Program-made: the position numbers and the translations under genes
In this document: positions 31,150-39,849 of the stretch, one piece after another
Layout of the letters: each line of letters opens with the position of its first letter
Position numbering within the stretch: the first letter of the stretch is position 1
Notes under the pieces: model-generated
Told to the model about the DNA's origin: nothing
The model's database searches: none
What the model saw: the letters and a program-made list of their open reading frames with translations, nothing else
From: Sphaerisporangium siamense
GTDB taxonomy: Bacteria; Actinomycetota; Actinomycetes; Streptosporangiales; Streptosporangiaceae
Length of the DNA stretch: 64,000 nt
Reading direction: 5' to 3'
Assembly (NCBI RefSeq): GCF_014205275.1
Contig: NZ_JACHND010000001.1
Location: forward strand, 558,001-622,000

Positions 31150-32081
31150 TGGGTCCGCTCCCCCATCAACGTGCCGGCCCCCTCGGCGATCATGGCGGCC
31201 GCGAGGTCACGGCCGAGCTCCATGGCCGCCGAGGGATCCCCGGCGGTGGACTTGCGCACCGACCGCGTGCCATCGAAGGCCACAACGGCGGCGGTCAGGT
31301 TGAGAATGTGCCCCTCATCGGAGGCGTACGCACCTACGGGCGCGCTGCACCCGGCCTCGAGAGCGGCGAGCACGGCGCGCTCGGCGATGACCGCCGCACG
31401 CGTGCGCGCGTCATCGAGGACGGCGAGCAACTCGGCCAAGGCGTGGTCGTCGGCGCGGCACTCCACGGCCAGGGCACCCTGACCGGGGGCCGGCAGCACG
31501 TCGGCCACGTCGAACAGCTCGGAGATCTCGGCGGCGCGGCCCAGACGGCCGAGCCCGGCGGCGGCCAGCACGACCGCGGCCAGCTCGCCGGAGGTCACCT
31601 TGCCGATACGGGTGTCGGCGTTGCCGCGGATCGGGACGTAGTCGAGGTCCGGACGCAGCACGCGGAGCTGGGCGACCCTGCGCGGCGAGCCGGTGCCCAC
31701 CTTGTCGCCGGGGCGCAGGTCGGCGAGCTTGGCCGCGCCGACCAGGGCGTCGCGCGGGTCGTCGCGCGGAGGGGTCGCGGCCAGGAGGATTCGGGGGTCG
31801 GAGGCGGTCGGCAGGTCCTTCAGGGAGTGGACCGCGAAGTCGATCTCGCCCTCGATGAGCTTGTCGCGCAGGGCGCTGACGAACACGCCGGTGCCGCCGA
31901 GCTGGGCGAGGTGCGCCTTGGTGACGTCGCCGAAGGTCGTGACGCCGACGAGCTCGACCGGGCGGCCGGTGAGCGCGGTCAGGCGGTCGGCGACGCGCTG
32001 CGACTGGGTGGTGGCCATCAGGCTGCGGCGCGTGCCGAGCCGGAGCACGCGCGGGCCCGCCTTCACCATGCTCTCGGTCAT
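31146..32081 (-). CDS. hemC: Hydroxymethylbilane synthase (porphobilinogen deaminase)
   Basis: Polymerises four porphobilinogens into hydroxymethylbilane; 311 residues. Visible marks are VHSLKDLPT, the R-rich GTGSPRRVAQL, and the dipyrromethane cofactor cysteine in LEAGCSAPVGAYA. ATG start overlaps the hemA stop as ATGA. Confidence 0.96.
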   Translation of the reverse strand: MTESMVKAGPRVLRLGTRRSLMATTQSQRVADRLTALTGRPVELVGVTTFGDVTKAHLAQLGGTGVFVSALRDKLIEGEIDFAVHSLKDLPTASDPRILLAATPPRDDPRDALVGAAKLADLRPGDKVGTGSPRRVAQLRVLRPDLDYVPIRGNADTRIGKVTSGELAAVVLAAAGLGRLGRAAEISELFDVADVLPAPGQGALAVECRADDHALAELLAVLDDARTRAAVIAERAVLAALEAGCSAPVGAYASDEGHILNLTAAVVAFDGTRSVRKSTAGDPSAAMELGRDLAAAMIAEGAGTLMGERTH

Positions 32082-33418
32082 GCGTCCCCCTCGCGACCGG
32101 TCGCGTCGGTCTCCACTTCGGCGACCTCGGCTCTCGTCACCGCCTCCGGCACCTTCGGGTTCAGGTCGAACAGCTCACGCAGCGCCTCGGCATAATGATC
32201 GCCCGCCGGGGACGCCGCCAACCGCTTGACACGCACGGTCGGCTCGTGGAGCAGCTTGTCCACCACCCTGCGGACGGTCTGGGAGATCTCTCCCCGCAAC
32301 CGCCCGTCGATCTCGGGCACCCGGGTCACCAGGCGTCCGATCTCGGTCTCGACGACCTCGGCGGCCTTGGCGCGCAGAGCGATCACCGTCGGCGTCACCT
32401 TGGCCGCGCGCTCGGCCCGGAGATACTCGCACACTTCCGTGGCCACGATCGAGCGGACCGCGGCGACCTCCTCGGAGGCGCCGCCGTCGCGCCTCTCGCC
32501 GCCGAGCCCGGCCTCCTGCATCGACTCAAGGTCGACGAGGGTGACGCCGGGCAGAGTGCGGACGCCCGGGTCGACGTCGTGCGGCAGCGCCAGGTCGAGC
32601 AGGAAAAGCGGCTTGTCCCGCACGGCCGACGCCACCATCTCGGTGCCGATGACAACGCTACCTGCTCCTGTGCAGGAGATGACCACATCGGCCGAGGCCA
32701 GCTCCCTTTCGACGTCCTTCAGCTCGACGGCGCGGCCCCCGACGCTCTGGGCGAGGCGCGCGGCGCGTTCGAAGGTGCGGTTGGCGACCACGATGTCGGT
32801 CACGCCGGCCCTGGCGAGCGTGACGGCGGACAGGGCGCTCATCGATCCGGCGCCCACGACCAGCGCGCGCCTGCCCTGGACGGGGCCGATGACCTTTCCT
32901 GCCAGGGTGAGGCCGAGCTCGACGAGGGAGGCGCCGGCGCGGTCGATGGCGGTCTCGGTGTGGGCGCGCTTGCCGACGCGCAGCGCGTGCTGGGCGAGCT
33001 CGTTGAGCGTCGAGCCCGCGGTGCCCTGTTCCTGGGCGAGCCGCAGCGACTGGCGTACCTGGCCGAGGATCTGGCCCTCGCCCACCGCCATCGAGTCGAG
33101 CCCGCACACGACGGTGAACAGGTGCTCGACCACGCGGTCCTCGTAGTGGACGTACAGGTGGCGTGTGAGCTGTTCCTGGGGGATGCCCGAATGCACGCTG
33201 AGCATCTGGGTGACCGCGGTGACGCCGCCGTGGAAGCGGTCCACCTCGGTGTAGACCTCGACCCTGTTACAGGTGGAGACGATCATCACCTCGGCCACGT
33301 GCGCGTCGCTTCGCACGTCGTGCAGCAGCTTGACCAGAGCGTCACCGGTGGCCGCCATGCGCTCCAGCAAGGCGACGGGCGCGGTTCTGTGGCTGAGGCC
33401 CACAGCCAGAAGACTCAT
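32078..33418 (-). CDS. hemA: Glutamyl-tRNA reductase
   Basis: NADPH-dependent enzyme making glutamate-1-semialdehyde from glutamyl-tRNA, the committed step of haem synthesis; 446 residues. The catalytic cysteine is in VSTCNRVEVY near residue 50, the signature GLDSMAVGEGQILGQVR near 105, and the NADPH fold VVGAGSMSALSAV near 190. It overlaps the rex stop as ATGA, so Rex and haem synthesis are coupled at the operon level. Confidence 0.97.
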   Translation of the reverse strand: MSLLAVGLSHRTAPVALLERMAATGDALVKLLHDVRSDAHVAEVMIVSTCNRVEVYTEVDRFHGGVTAVTQMLSVHSGIPQEQLTRHLYVHYEDRVVEHLFTVVCGLDSMAVGEGQILGQVRQSLRLAQEQGTAGSTLNELAQHALRVGKRAHTETAIDRAGASLVELGLTLAGKVIGPVQGRRALVVGAGSMSALSAVTLARAGVTDIVVANRTFERAARLAQSVGGRAVELKDVERELASADVVISCTGAGSVVIGTEMVASAVRDKPLFLLDLALPHDVDPGVRTLPGVTLVDLESMQEAGLGGERRDGGASEEVAAVRSIVATEVCEYLRAERAAKVTPTVIALRAKAAEVVETEIGRLVTRVPEIDGRLRGEISQTVRRVVDKLLHEPTVRVKRLAASPAGDHYAEALRELFDLNPKVPEAVTRAEVAEVETDATGREGDA

Positions 33419-34122
33419 GCGTCCATCGCCTCCGCCAGGTTCTCGGCCATGATCGGGCTCCCTGATTCACGATCCGCTTTGCGCTGCTCATGGAACGCAA
33501 GGATCTGCAATTCGGTCGATAGGTCTACTTTGCGGACATCGACTCCGTCAGGCACATTGAGCACAACGGGGGCGAAGTTCAAGATACTCGTGATCCCCGA
33601 GGTGATGACCCGGTCGGCGACCGCCTGGGCCGCCGCGGCGGGCGTCGCGATCACCACGATGGACACGTCGCGGGCCGCGATCACCTCTTCGAGCCTGTCG
33701 ATGTGCTCGACGGCCATGCCGACCAGGTGTTCCCCCACCACGGAGGCGTCGGCGTCGAACAGGGCGGCCACACGGAAGCCCCGCGACACGAACCCGCCGT
33801 AGTTGGCGAGCGCGCGGCCGAGGTTGCCGACGCCGACGATCGCCACGGCCCAGTCCTGCGTGAGGCCGAGTTCGCGGGAGATCTGGTAGATGAGGTACTG
33901 GACGTCGTACCCGACGCCGCGGGTGCCGTAGGACCCGAGATGGGAGAGGTCCTTGCGGAGCTTGGCGGAGTTGACGCCGGCCGCGACGGCGAGATCCTCG
34001 GAGCTGACGGTCGCGGTGCCCCTCTCCGCGAGCCCGTTGAGGGCGCGCAGGTACAAGGGCAGCCTCGCGACGGTCGCATCGGGGATGCCACGTTCACGCG
34101 CTTGAGACATGCGGCGGGTCAC
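33415..34122 (-). CDS. rex: Redox-sensing transcriptional repressor Rex
   Basis: 235-residue dimeric repressor that releases DNA when NADH rises. The winged helix covers residues 15-85 (SEDLAVAAGVNSAKLRKDLSHLG), then the Rossmann motif AIVGVGNLGRALANY and VSIVVIATPAAAAQ. GTG at 34122 is used; an in-frame ATG (MSQARERG) 12 bases downstream is an alternative since no ideal Shine-Dalgarno decides. It heads rex-hemACDB, and a Rex operator lies about 100 bases upstream, implying autoregulation. Confidence 0.95.
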   Translation of the reverse strand: MTRRMSQARERGIPDATVARLPLYLRALNGLAERGTATVSSEDLAVAAGVNSAKLRKDLSHLGSYGTRGVGYDVQYLIYQISRELGLTQDWAVAIVGVGNLGRALANYGGFVSRGFRVAALFDADASVVGEHLVGMAVEHIDRLEEVIAARDVSIVVIATPAAAAQAVADRVITSGITSILNFAPVVLNVPDGVDVRKVDLSTELQILAFHEQRKADRESGSPIMAENLAEAMDA

Positions 34123-34209
34123 TTCGGCCGGAACTCCAGGGGACGGGCGGCCGGTGCGCCCCGGCCGCGCTCGCGGTTGCGACGGATGTCGAGAAGGGCG
34201 CAGGCCTCC

Positions 34210-34240
34210 AGGTTAGTCCCTTTGTGAAGACATGCACAAA
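34210..34240 (-). promoter_or_regulatory. Rex operator and overlapping rex promoter
   Basis: The palindrome at 34221-34240 has arms TTTGTGAA and TGCACAAA around GACA, one mismatch from the perfect Rex operator. On the minus strand TTGTGC (34239-34234) could be -35 and TAACCT (34215-34210) -10, with an 18-base spacer, so bound Rex would cover the promoter. The operator is well supported; the promoter hexamers are inference. Confidence 0.82.
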
Positions 34241-34341
34241 GTGCGAGCGCGCTCTCTCGGGTCCTTACTGTCCCAGGTAGGGGTGCCGGTCCGGGATCCG
34301 GCCCGTCGGCCACGCCCCCGCGGCACCGTTAGGCTGGGCAC

Positions 34342-34590
34342 ATGCCGCCGCGAGATCACATGATCACTCTGCTGGGCAAACCAGGATGCCACCTGTGCGA
34401 CGACGCCAGGGCCGTCATCCGGCGCGTGGCCGCCGAGCTGGGCGTCTCTTGGGAGGAACGGGACATCACCGTCTCTCCGGAGGACCAGGCGGCGTACTGG
34501 GACATGATCCCCGTCACATTCATCGACGGCGTCCAGCACGACTTCTGGCGGGTGGACGAGGCGCGCCTGCGCGCCGCGCTCACGGCCTGA
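34342..34590 (+). CDS. Glutaredoxin-like (DUF836) protein
   Basis: 82 residues with a thioredoxin-fold redox motif CHLC in ITLLGKPGCHLCDDAR and the cis-Pro region MIPVTFIDGVQ. Probably a cytoplasmic thiol-disulphide protein of unknown partner. Mycobacteria carry a similar gene beside hemA. It is divergent from rex and lies next to the Rex site, which may therefore influence it as well. Confidence 0.85.
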   Translation: MPPRDHMITLLGKPGCHLCDDARAVIRRVAAELGVSWEERDITVSPEDQAAYWDMIPVTFIDGVQHDFWRVDEARLRAALTA

Positions 34591-34647
34591 CCGCCGTCCG
34601 GCCCTCTCCGTTCCGGCCAGGCCCCGCGGGACGGGCCCGTTGCGAGG

Positions 34648-36282
34648 TCAGACCCGGAAGGCCGACGGCAGCGGGACCACCTTGGCGGCGTTGACGTTGA
34701 GCTCTATCACGTTCGCCGCCAGCACGTGCGCCACCCTCTCGCGGGCGAAGCGCTCCATGTGCGCCTGCCGCTGGTGCTCGGTGAAGGCCACCTCGTCGCG
34801 GTAGATCTCGTACACGATGCGCTGCAGCGGCGCCGACTTCACCGAGTGGCAGATGAAGATCAGCGTGTCGGGCTCGCTGCGGCGCACCGCCTCCACCGTC
34901 TCCTCCGCCAGGCGGTCGAACGCCTCCCCCGCCCCGTCCATGAGCGTGAAGACGGTGAGAAGGCCGTAGATGCCGGAGGACGGCTTGACCGACCCCGCCG
35001 CGGGCGAGGCCGCCGGACGCCCGGCCGGGGGCGAATCGGGGTGGCCGAACATCCCGCCGCCCTCGCCGCCGGGGAACACCACACCGGTGCCGGGCATCGC
35101 GTAGTCGGGCGGGCCCGCCGCCCGCCGCCCGCCGTTCTGGCCGGGCAACCCGCCCTCGTGGAACGCGCCCGGCCCGCCCTGTTCACCGTGCTGCCCGTGC
35201 TGCCCGTGCTGGCCCTGCCGGCCCTGCTCCTGCTGGCCATGCTGGTGTTGGCCAGGTTGGCCAGGTTGGCCGGCAGGACCGTGCTGACCATGGCGCCCGA
35301 CCGGGCCCTGCCGTCCCTGGTCCTGGTCGATGATCTCGCCGGTCCTCGGGCCGCCGCCGAACCCTCCCGGCTGCATGCGCGCCGCGTAGTCCACCTCGGC
35401 GGGATCGCCCGCCCGGTACTCCGCCACCAGATCGCCGAGCCCCGAGCGGCGGGGCGGCGGCATCGCGGGCGCCGGAGGCGGCAGCGGGGCCTCCCGCGTC
35501 GCCTCGGGCCGCTCGGGGGCCTGAAGAGGCCGGGAAGGCTCGGGGCCCCGGCGCCGGGCGGGGGCGGGGTCCTCCTCCCAGTCGTCGGAGTCGTCGCGCT
35601 CCTCGTCGTAGGGCGCGAGCGGCCGGGCGACGGCGTACCAGACGGCCCCCACCATCAGCGTGATCACCAGCGCCGCGAACACCCCCGGGATCGCGAACCG
35701 CACCGCGCCGACGATGGCCAGCCCGGTGGGCGTGAGCACCACACCGGCGTGCATGTTGTCGGCGTCGCTGTCGCCGCCCGCGCGCCACCGCAGGACCGCC
35801 ACGATGAGGCAGCCGATGAGGATCAGGTACGTCAGGGCGTGGGCCGCGGTCAGCAGCGCCGTCGGGATGATCGTCCAGTGCGCGTCCCCGAGGGGGAGGA
35901 CCTTCTTGGCGAGCGCCTCGGGCGCGCTGAGGGGGTCGACGGCCAGGATGACCACCGTGACCAGCGTGAAGGCGATGCCCAGCAGCCAGGCGGCGAACCG
36001 CCCCGCCACCCCGCGCGCGAGGAGCTGGACCATGCCGATGGAGAGCCAGAACGGCGCGAGGAAGGCGCCGGTGATCTGGTAGACGCGGAAGGTCACGGGG
36101 CCGAACCCGATGAGGTGCCCGACCGCGACGGCGCTGAGCGCCAGGCAGAGGGCCGCGGTGGTGACGGTCCAGGCGATCAGCCAGCCCGCGCGCTCGTCAC
36201 GGAGACGCCTGGCCAGGATGCCTGTGGTGATGGCGGCGAACAACGCGCCGGCGAACGCGGTGACGGCAACGAGGGCTTCCAT
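34648..36282 (-). CDS. Seven-TM membrane protein fused to an ABM-like domain
   Basis: 544 residues. Residues 1-225 contain about seven hydrophobic helices (for example LVAVTAFAGALFAAITTGIL and LLTAAHALTYLILIGCLIV). Residues 225-330 are Pro/Arg/Glu-rich, and 333-375 are a Gln/His/Gly low-complexity run of GQHGQHG-type repeats. The C-terminal 105 residues (from SGIYGLLTVFTLMDG) look like an antibiotic-biosynthesis-monooxygenase (ABM) ferredoxin-like fold, with RIVYEIYRDEVAFTEHQ and HMERF. Function unknown. Its convergence with the glutaredoxin gene leaves 57 bases between them. Confidence 0.7.
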   Translation of the reverse strand: MEALVAVTAFAGALFAAITTGILARRLRDERAGWLIAWTVTTAALCLALSAVAVGHLIGFGPVTFRVYQITGAFLAPFWLSIGMVQLLARGVAGRFAAWLLGIAFTLVTVVILAVDPLSAPEALAKKVLPLGDAHWTIIPTALLTAAHALTYLILIGCLIVAVLRWRAGGDSDADNMHAGVVLTPTGLAIVGAVRFAIPGVFAALVITLMVGAVWYAVARPLAPYDEERDDSDDWEEDPAPARRRGPEPSRPLQAPERPEATREAPLPPPAPAMPPPRRSGLGDLVAEYRAGDPAEVDYAARMQPGGFGGGPRTGEIIDQDQGRQGPVGRHGQHGPAGQPGQPGQHQHGQQEQGRQGQHGQHGQHGEQGGPGAFHEGGLPGQNGGRRAAGPPDYAMPGTGVVFPGGEGGGMFGHPDSPPAGRPAASPAAGSVKPSSGIYGLLTVFTLMDGAGEAFDRLAEETVEAVRRSEPDTLIFICHSVKSAPLQRIVYEIYRDEVAFTEHQRQAHMERFARERVAHVLAANVIELNVNAAKVVPLPSAFRV

Positions 36283-36454
36283 GATGGCTCAACTCTGCCG
36301 GACATTACCTCCAAACCGGTAGCCGGTGCCTGGAGTGCGACATGACTCCAGTTACGCGTGGTACCTGTTGAGGCAAAGTAGATTGTGCAAATTCCCGATG
36401 ATTTCTAGAGTGTTCGAGCACGCGCCCTTCCCTTTTCCTCCCCAGGGATACCGG

Positions 36455-37108
36455 ATGTCGAACTCATGGTCGGTCGCCGGGCTTTCCCCAGCAGGAGCGG
36501 CCGACACGGTGAACTCCACGCGCGCCGCCGACGAGCAGCGAGAGCGTTCCTCCCCGGACTTCGACGAGCTCCGGAGAGTGGTGCTCCGTGCCAAGACCGG
36601 TGACGCGGACGCCTTCGCGGCCCTGTACGACAGGTACGTCGATCTGGTGTACCGCTACGTCTACTTCCGGGTCGGCTGCCACGCGCTCGCGGAGGATCTC
36701 ACCAGTGAAACGTTCCTCCGCGCGCTGGGCCGCATCGCGCACTTCACCTGGCAGGGCAGGGACGTCGGCGCGTGGCTGGTGACGATCGCCAGGAACCTCG
36801 TGACCGACCACTACAAGTCCGGCAGGTACCGCATGGAGGTGGCCACCGCCGAGGTGCTGGACACCCCCTTGGACGGCGCGCACATCCCGGAGAACGCCGT
36901 GGTGAACACGATGATCACCGAACGCGTGCTGCGGGCCGTGCGCGAGCTCAACCCCGAGCAGCAGGAATGCGTGGTGCTGCGCTTCCTGCACGGCATGTCC
37001 CTGGCCGAGACCGCGCTGATCATGGGTAAGAAGGCCGGCGCGATCAAAGCCTTGCAGTTCCGCGCGATCCGCGCCCTGGCCAGGGCGCTGCCGGACGACC
37101 TCGGCTGA
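36455..37108 (+). CDS. bldN: ECF sigma factor BldN
   Basis: 217-residue extracytoplasmic-function sigma factor. Region 2 spans about residues 45-115 (DAFAALYDRYVDLVYRYVYFR, SETFLRALGRI, FTWQGRDVGAWLVTIARNLV) and region 4 about 160-212 (ECVVLRFLHGMSLAETALIMGKK). These segments closely match Streptomyces BldN, needed for aerial-mycelium genes. The start at ATG 36455 has AGGGA 6 bases upstream and leaves a 43-residue N-terminal extension, reminiscent of the BldN pro-sequence. The next gene, its anti-sigma factor, supports the identity. Confidence 0.9.
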   Translation: MSNSWSVAGLSPAGAADTVNSTRAADEQRERSSPDFDELRRVVLRAKTGDADAFAALYDRYVDLVYRYVYFRVGCHALAEDLTSETFLRALGRIAHFTWQGRDVGAWLVTIARNLVTDHYKSGRYRMEVATAEVLDTPLDGAHIPENAVVNTMITERVLRAVRELNPEQQECVVLRFLHGMSLAETALIMGKKAGAIKALQFRAIRALARALPDDLG

Positions 37109-37154
37109 TCGCGCGCGGCGGCCGCCGGGAGGCCGTCACGGACCTGGGACGGGC

Positions 37155-37183
37155 CGTAACTTATCGGCTCCCCACGTCGTTGG
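37155..37183 (+). promoter_or_regulatory. BldN-type promoter of rsbN
   Basis: CGTAAC (37155-37160) and CGTTGG (37178-37183) are 17 bases apart. The reported BldN consensus is CGTAAC near -35 and CGTTG(A/T) near -10 with about 16-17 bases between. It is placed about 50 bases before the rsbN start, in the gap after bldN, as in Streptomyces where BldN transcribes the gene for its own anti-sigma factor. Confidence 0.75.
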
Positions 37184-37231
37184 GCATGTAGCACCTATGG
37201 ATCATCGTAGTGCGTGCGGCAGGGAGCTTTC

Positions 37232-37915
37232 ATGGGCAAGTGGGGGCCTACGCGGTGGCTTATCCGGCGCATGCCCGCCGTCGCGCGGCGCGAGCCCCGG
37301 CCCGATCTCGTCCGCAGGCTGAACGAGATCGGCGCCGACGCCGGACACGGCCCCGGCGCCGGCTTCCGGGAACGCCTGCGGGACGAGCTGCTGGCCGCCC
37401 GCCACGCCGAGCCCGTCCCCGAACCCGATCCGCCCGCCCCGCGCCGGTCCAGGCGCACGCGGCTGCGGCCCGCCGTCCTCGCCGTCGCCATGGCCATGGT
37501 CCTGATCTTCACGGGCATGCAGACCTACGCGTCGGTGCCGGGCGACCGCCTGTACGCGATCAAGCGGGCGGCCGAGGCGACGCTGCTCACCTTGACCACC
37601 GACGACACCGAGCGCGCCCGGCGCGAGCTGAACGTCGCCCACTCCCGGGCCACCGAGGCCGCCGCCCTGCTCGGCTACCCCGGCTCGGGGCGGGAGAAGC
37701 TGATCGGCAGGACGCTGGACGAGATGACGACGACCACGCGCTCGGCGCTCACCGCGCTCGGCCACGTCAAGCGCCACGGCAAGCCCACCCCGGCGCTGAA
37801 GAAGTTCACCGAGCAGCAGCGCGACGTGGTGGCGCCGATGATCCCGCAACTCGGCGGGGACGACCGCATGAAGGCCAGCGCCTACCTGGACATGATCGAC
37901 GATCTCACGCCCTGA
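37232..37915 (+). CDS. rsbN: Anti-sigma factor RsbN (DUF5667 protein)
   Basis: 227 residues, one transmembrane helix (RPAVLAVAMAMVLIFTGMQTYA, residues 79-100). The N-terminal cytoplasmic part is expected to hold BldN; the outer part is a helical DUF5667 domain starting VPGDRLYAIKRAAE. The ATG at 37232 has AGGGAG 5 bases upstream; the GTG at 37214 lacks one. Directly downstream of bldN with its own BldN-type promoter, giving a negative feedback loop. Confidence 0.85.
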   Translation: MGKWGPTRWLIRRMPAVARREPRPDLVRRLNEIGADAGHGPGAGFRERLRDELLAARHAEPVPEPDPPAPRRSRRTRLRPAVLAVAMAMVLIFTGMQTYASVPGDRLYAIKRAAEATLLTLTTDDTERARRELNVAHSRATEAAALLGYPGSGREKLIGRTLDEMTTTTRSALTALGHVKRHGKPTPALKKFTEQQRDVVAPMIPQLGGDDRMKASAYLDMIDDLTP

Positions 37916-37997
37916 CCTGGGCGTCGCCGGACGGTCACGCCACGCTAACGCCGCGTACACCCATTTCGCCCCCTCCACACGGTTAAGCTGATGTGCT

Positions 37998-38864
37998 ATG
38001 AGGCGGTTACTACGACGGCGTACCGAGGCGGAGATCGCCGGCGAGGTCGCGGCCGCGGCCGCCGTGGCGGCCCCCATCGCCGAGCCCGATTCGACCGCCG
38101 CGGCGTTCTTCGACGTCGACAACACGATGATGCGCGGCGCGTCGATCTACCACTTCGCGCGCGGGCTCGCCTCGCGCGGGCTGTTCACCACCACCGACCT
38201 GCTGAGGTTCGCCATCGGCCAGGCGCTGTTCCGCGTGCGCGGCAACGAGAACCCCGAGCACATCGCCCGCGCCAAGGAGACGGCGCTCGCGTTCGTGGTG
38301 GGCCTCAAGGTGGACGAGGTCGTCCGTCTCGGCGAGGAGATCTACGACGAGGTCATGGCCGACCGCATCTGGAACGGCACCCGCGCGCTCGCCCAGGGCC
38401 ACCTGGACGCGGGCCAGCGGGTGTGGCTGGTGACCGCCACGCCGGTCGAGTTGTCCCGGGTCATCGCCCAGCGCCTCGGCCTCACGGGGGCCCTCGGCAC
38501 CGTCGCCGAGACCGAGCACGGCGTCTACACCGGGCGACTGGTGGGCGACCTGCTGCACGGGCCCGCCAAGGCCGAGGCCGTCAAGGCCCTGGCCCGGCGC
38601 GAGGGCCTCGACCTGTCGCGCTGCACGGCCTACAGCGACTCGGCCAACGACCTGCCCCTGTTGCGGCTCGTCGGAAACCCGTGCGCGATCAACCCCGACG
38701 GTGAGCTGCTCGAACACGCCAGGCGCAACGACTGGACGGTGCGCGACTTCCGCACCGGGCGCAAGGCCACCATGATCGGCCTGCCCATCGCGGCGGGCGC
38801 GGGCGCGCTGGCGGGCGGCGTGGCGGCGGCGATCGCGCTCAGGAAGCACTACCGCTCCCTGTGA
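37998..38864 (+). CDS. HAD-IB family phosphatase (SerB-like)
   Basis: 288-residue haloacid-dehalogenase superfamily hydrolase. Motif I is FFDVDNTMM (nucleophile D39, acid D41), motif II VTATPVE, motif III lysine in HGPAKAEAV, and motif [13 protein letters not shown]. The C-terminus has a hydrophobic helix ([20 protein letters not shown]), so it is likely membrane-attached. Substrate unknown; phosphoserine or a lipid phosphate are possible. Mycobacteria have a SerB1-like gene in the same region. Confidence 0.85.
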   Translation: MRRLLRRRTEAEIAGEVAAAAAVAAPIAEPDSTAAAFFDVDNTMMRGASIYHFARGLASRGLFTTTDLLRFAIGQALFRVRGNENPEHIARAKETALAFVVGLKVDEVVRLGEEIYDEVMADRIWNGTRALAQGHLDAGQRVWLVTATPVELSRVIAQRLGLTGALGTVAETEHGVYTGRLVGDLLHGPAKAEAVKALARREGLDLSRCTAYSDSANDLPLLRLVGNPCAINPDGELLEHARRNDWTVRDFRTGRKATMIGLPIAAGAGALAGGVAAAIALRKHYRSL

Positions 38865-38895
38865 GACCCGCCTCGGAGCCACGCGGGGCCCGCGG

Positions 38896-39849
38896 TCAGA
38901 AGAACGGCGGGAAGGCGTGGCCGCGCTGGAGGCGCAGGCGGTTCAGCTGCTGCTGGACCAGCTCTCTGACCTGGTCGGTGAGGTTGAAGACGAGCATGGG
39001 GTCGTCTGCCTCTTCGGGGTCGTACTGGTCGGTGCGGACGGGCTCACCGAACTCGATCATCCATTTGGACGGCAGCGGCACCAGGCCGAGCGGCCCCAGC
39101 CAGGGGAACAGGGGCGTGATGGGGATGTACGGGAGGCCGAAGAGGCGGGCCAGCGAGCGCAGGTCGCCGATCTTGGGGTAGATCTCCTCCGCGCCGACGA
39201 TCGCGCACGGGATGATCGGCACCCCCGCGCGGATGGCCGAGGCCACGAAGCCGCCCCGGCCGAAACGCTGGAGTTTGTACCGCTCGGCGAACGGCTTGCC
39301 GACGCCCTTGAAGCCCTCGGGGAACACCCCGACCAACTCGCCCTTGCGCATCAGCCGGTCGGCGTCCTCGGGGCAGGCGAGGGTGTGGCCCGACTTGCGG
39401 GACAGGTGGCCGAGGACGGGGAGCTGGTAGACCAGGTCGGCGCCGAGCAGGCGCAGGGGCCGGTGTTTGGGGTGCTCGTCGTGCAGGGCGACCTGGAGCA
39501 TCAGCGCGTCGACCGGGATCGTGCCCGAGTGGTTGGCGACGACCAAGGCGCCGGTCTCGTCGGGGACGTTGGCCAGGCCGAGGGTCTGGACGCGGAACCA
39601 GTGGCGGTACAGGGGGCGGATGAGTTCGAGGAGCACCTTGTCGTTCAGCTCGGGGTCGAAACCGAACTCGTCGACCTCGTACTCCCCCGCGAGGCGCCGC
39701 CGCAGGAAGGCCAGGAACTCGGCCAGACGGTCCTCGACGGGCGTGGCGCGGCTCTCGTCCTCCTCGCGCCGCGCCGAGGTGATCGGGATCACCCTCGCGG
39801 TCGCGCCGTCGTCTTCGCGAAAGTCACCGAATGAGTGTGTCTGCTTCAC
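38896..39849 (-). CDS. Lysophospholipid acyltransferase (PlsC-like)
   Basis: 317-residue acyltransferase. Motif I reads VVANHSGTIPVDAL, with His and Asp six residues apart instead of the usual four (HX4D), a variant I have seen in this actinobacterial subfamily. Motif III is GVFPEGFKGVGK and motif IV AGVPIIPCAIVGAEE. Probably transfers an acyl chain to a glycerolipid. It starts 4 bases inside the SDR gene end, so they are coupled; the same pair occurs in mycobacteria (GalE2-like and acyltransferase). Confidence 0.82.
   Translation of the reverse strand: MKQTHSFGDFREDDGATARVIPITSARREEDESRATPVEDRLAEFLAFLRRRLAGEYEVDEFGFDPELNDKVLLELIRPLYRHWFRVQTLGLANVPDETGALVVANHSGTIPVDALMLQVALHDEHPKHRPLRLLGADLVYQLPVLGHLSRKSGHTLACPEDADRLMRKGELVGVFPEGFKGVGKPFAERYKLQRFGRGGFVASAIRAGVPIIPCAIVGAEEIYPKIGDLRSLARLFGLPYIPITPLFPWLGPLGLVPLPSKWMIEFGEPVRTDQYDPEEADDPMLVFNLTDQVRELVQQQLNRLRLQRGHAFPPFF

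Noticed and set aside
35160-35300. Repeat run that could suggest a CRISPR or minisatellite array
   Set aside because: Units are short and irregular and keep the reading frame of the His/Gln/Gly linker; no constant repeat with unique spacers exists.
36340-36440. BldD box upstream of bldN
   Set aside because: TTACGCGTGGTA is partly palindromic but misses central consensus positions. I could not support a BldD site although BldD control is known in Streptomyces.
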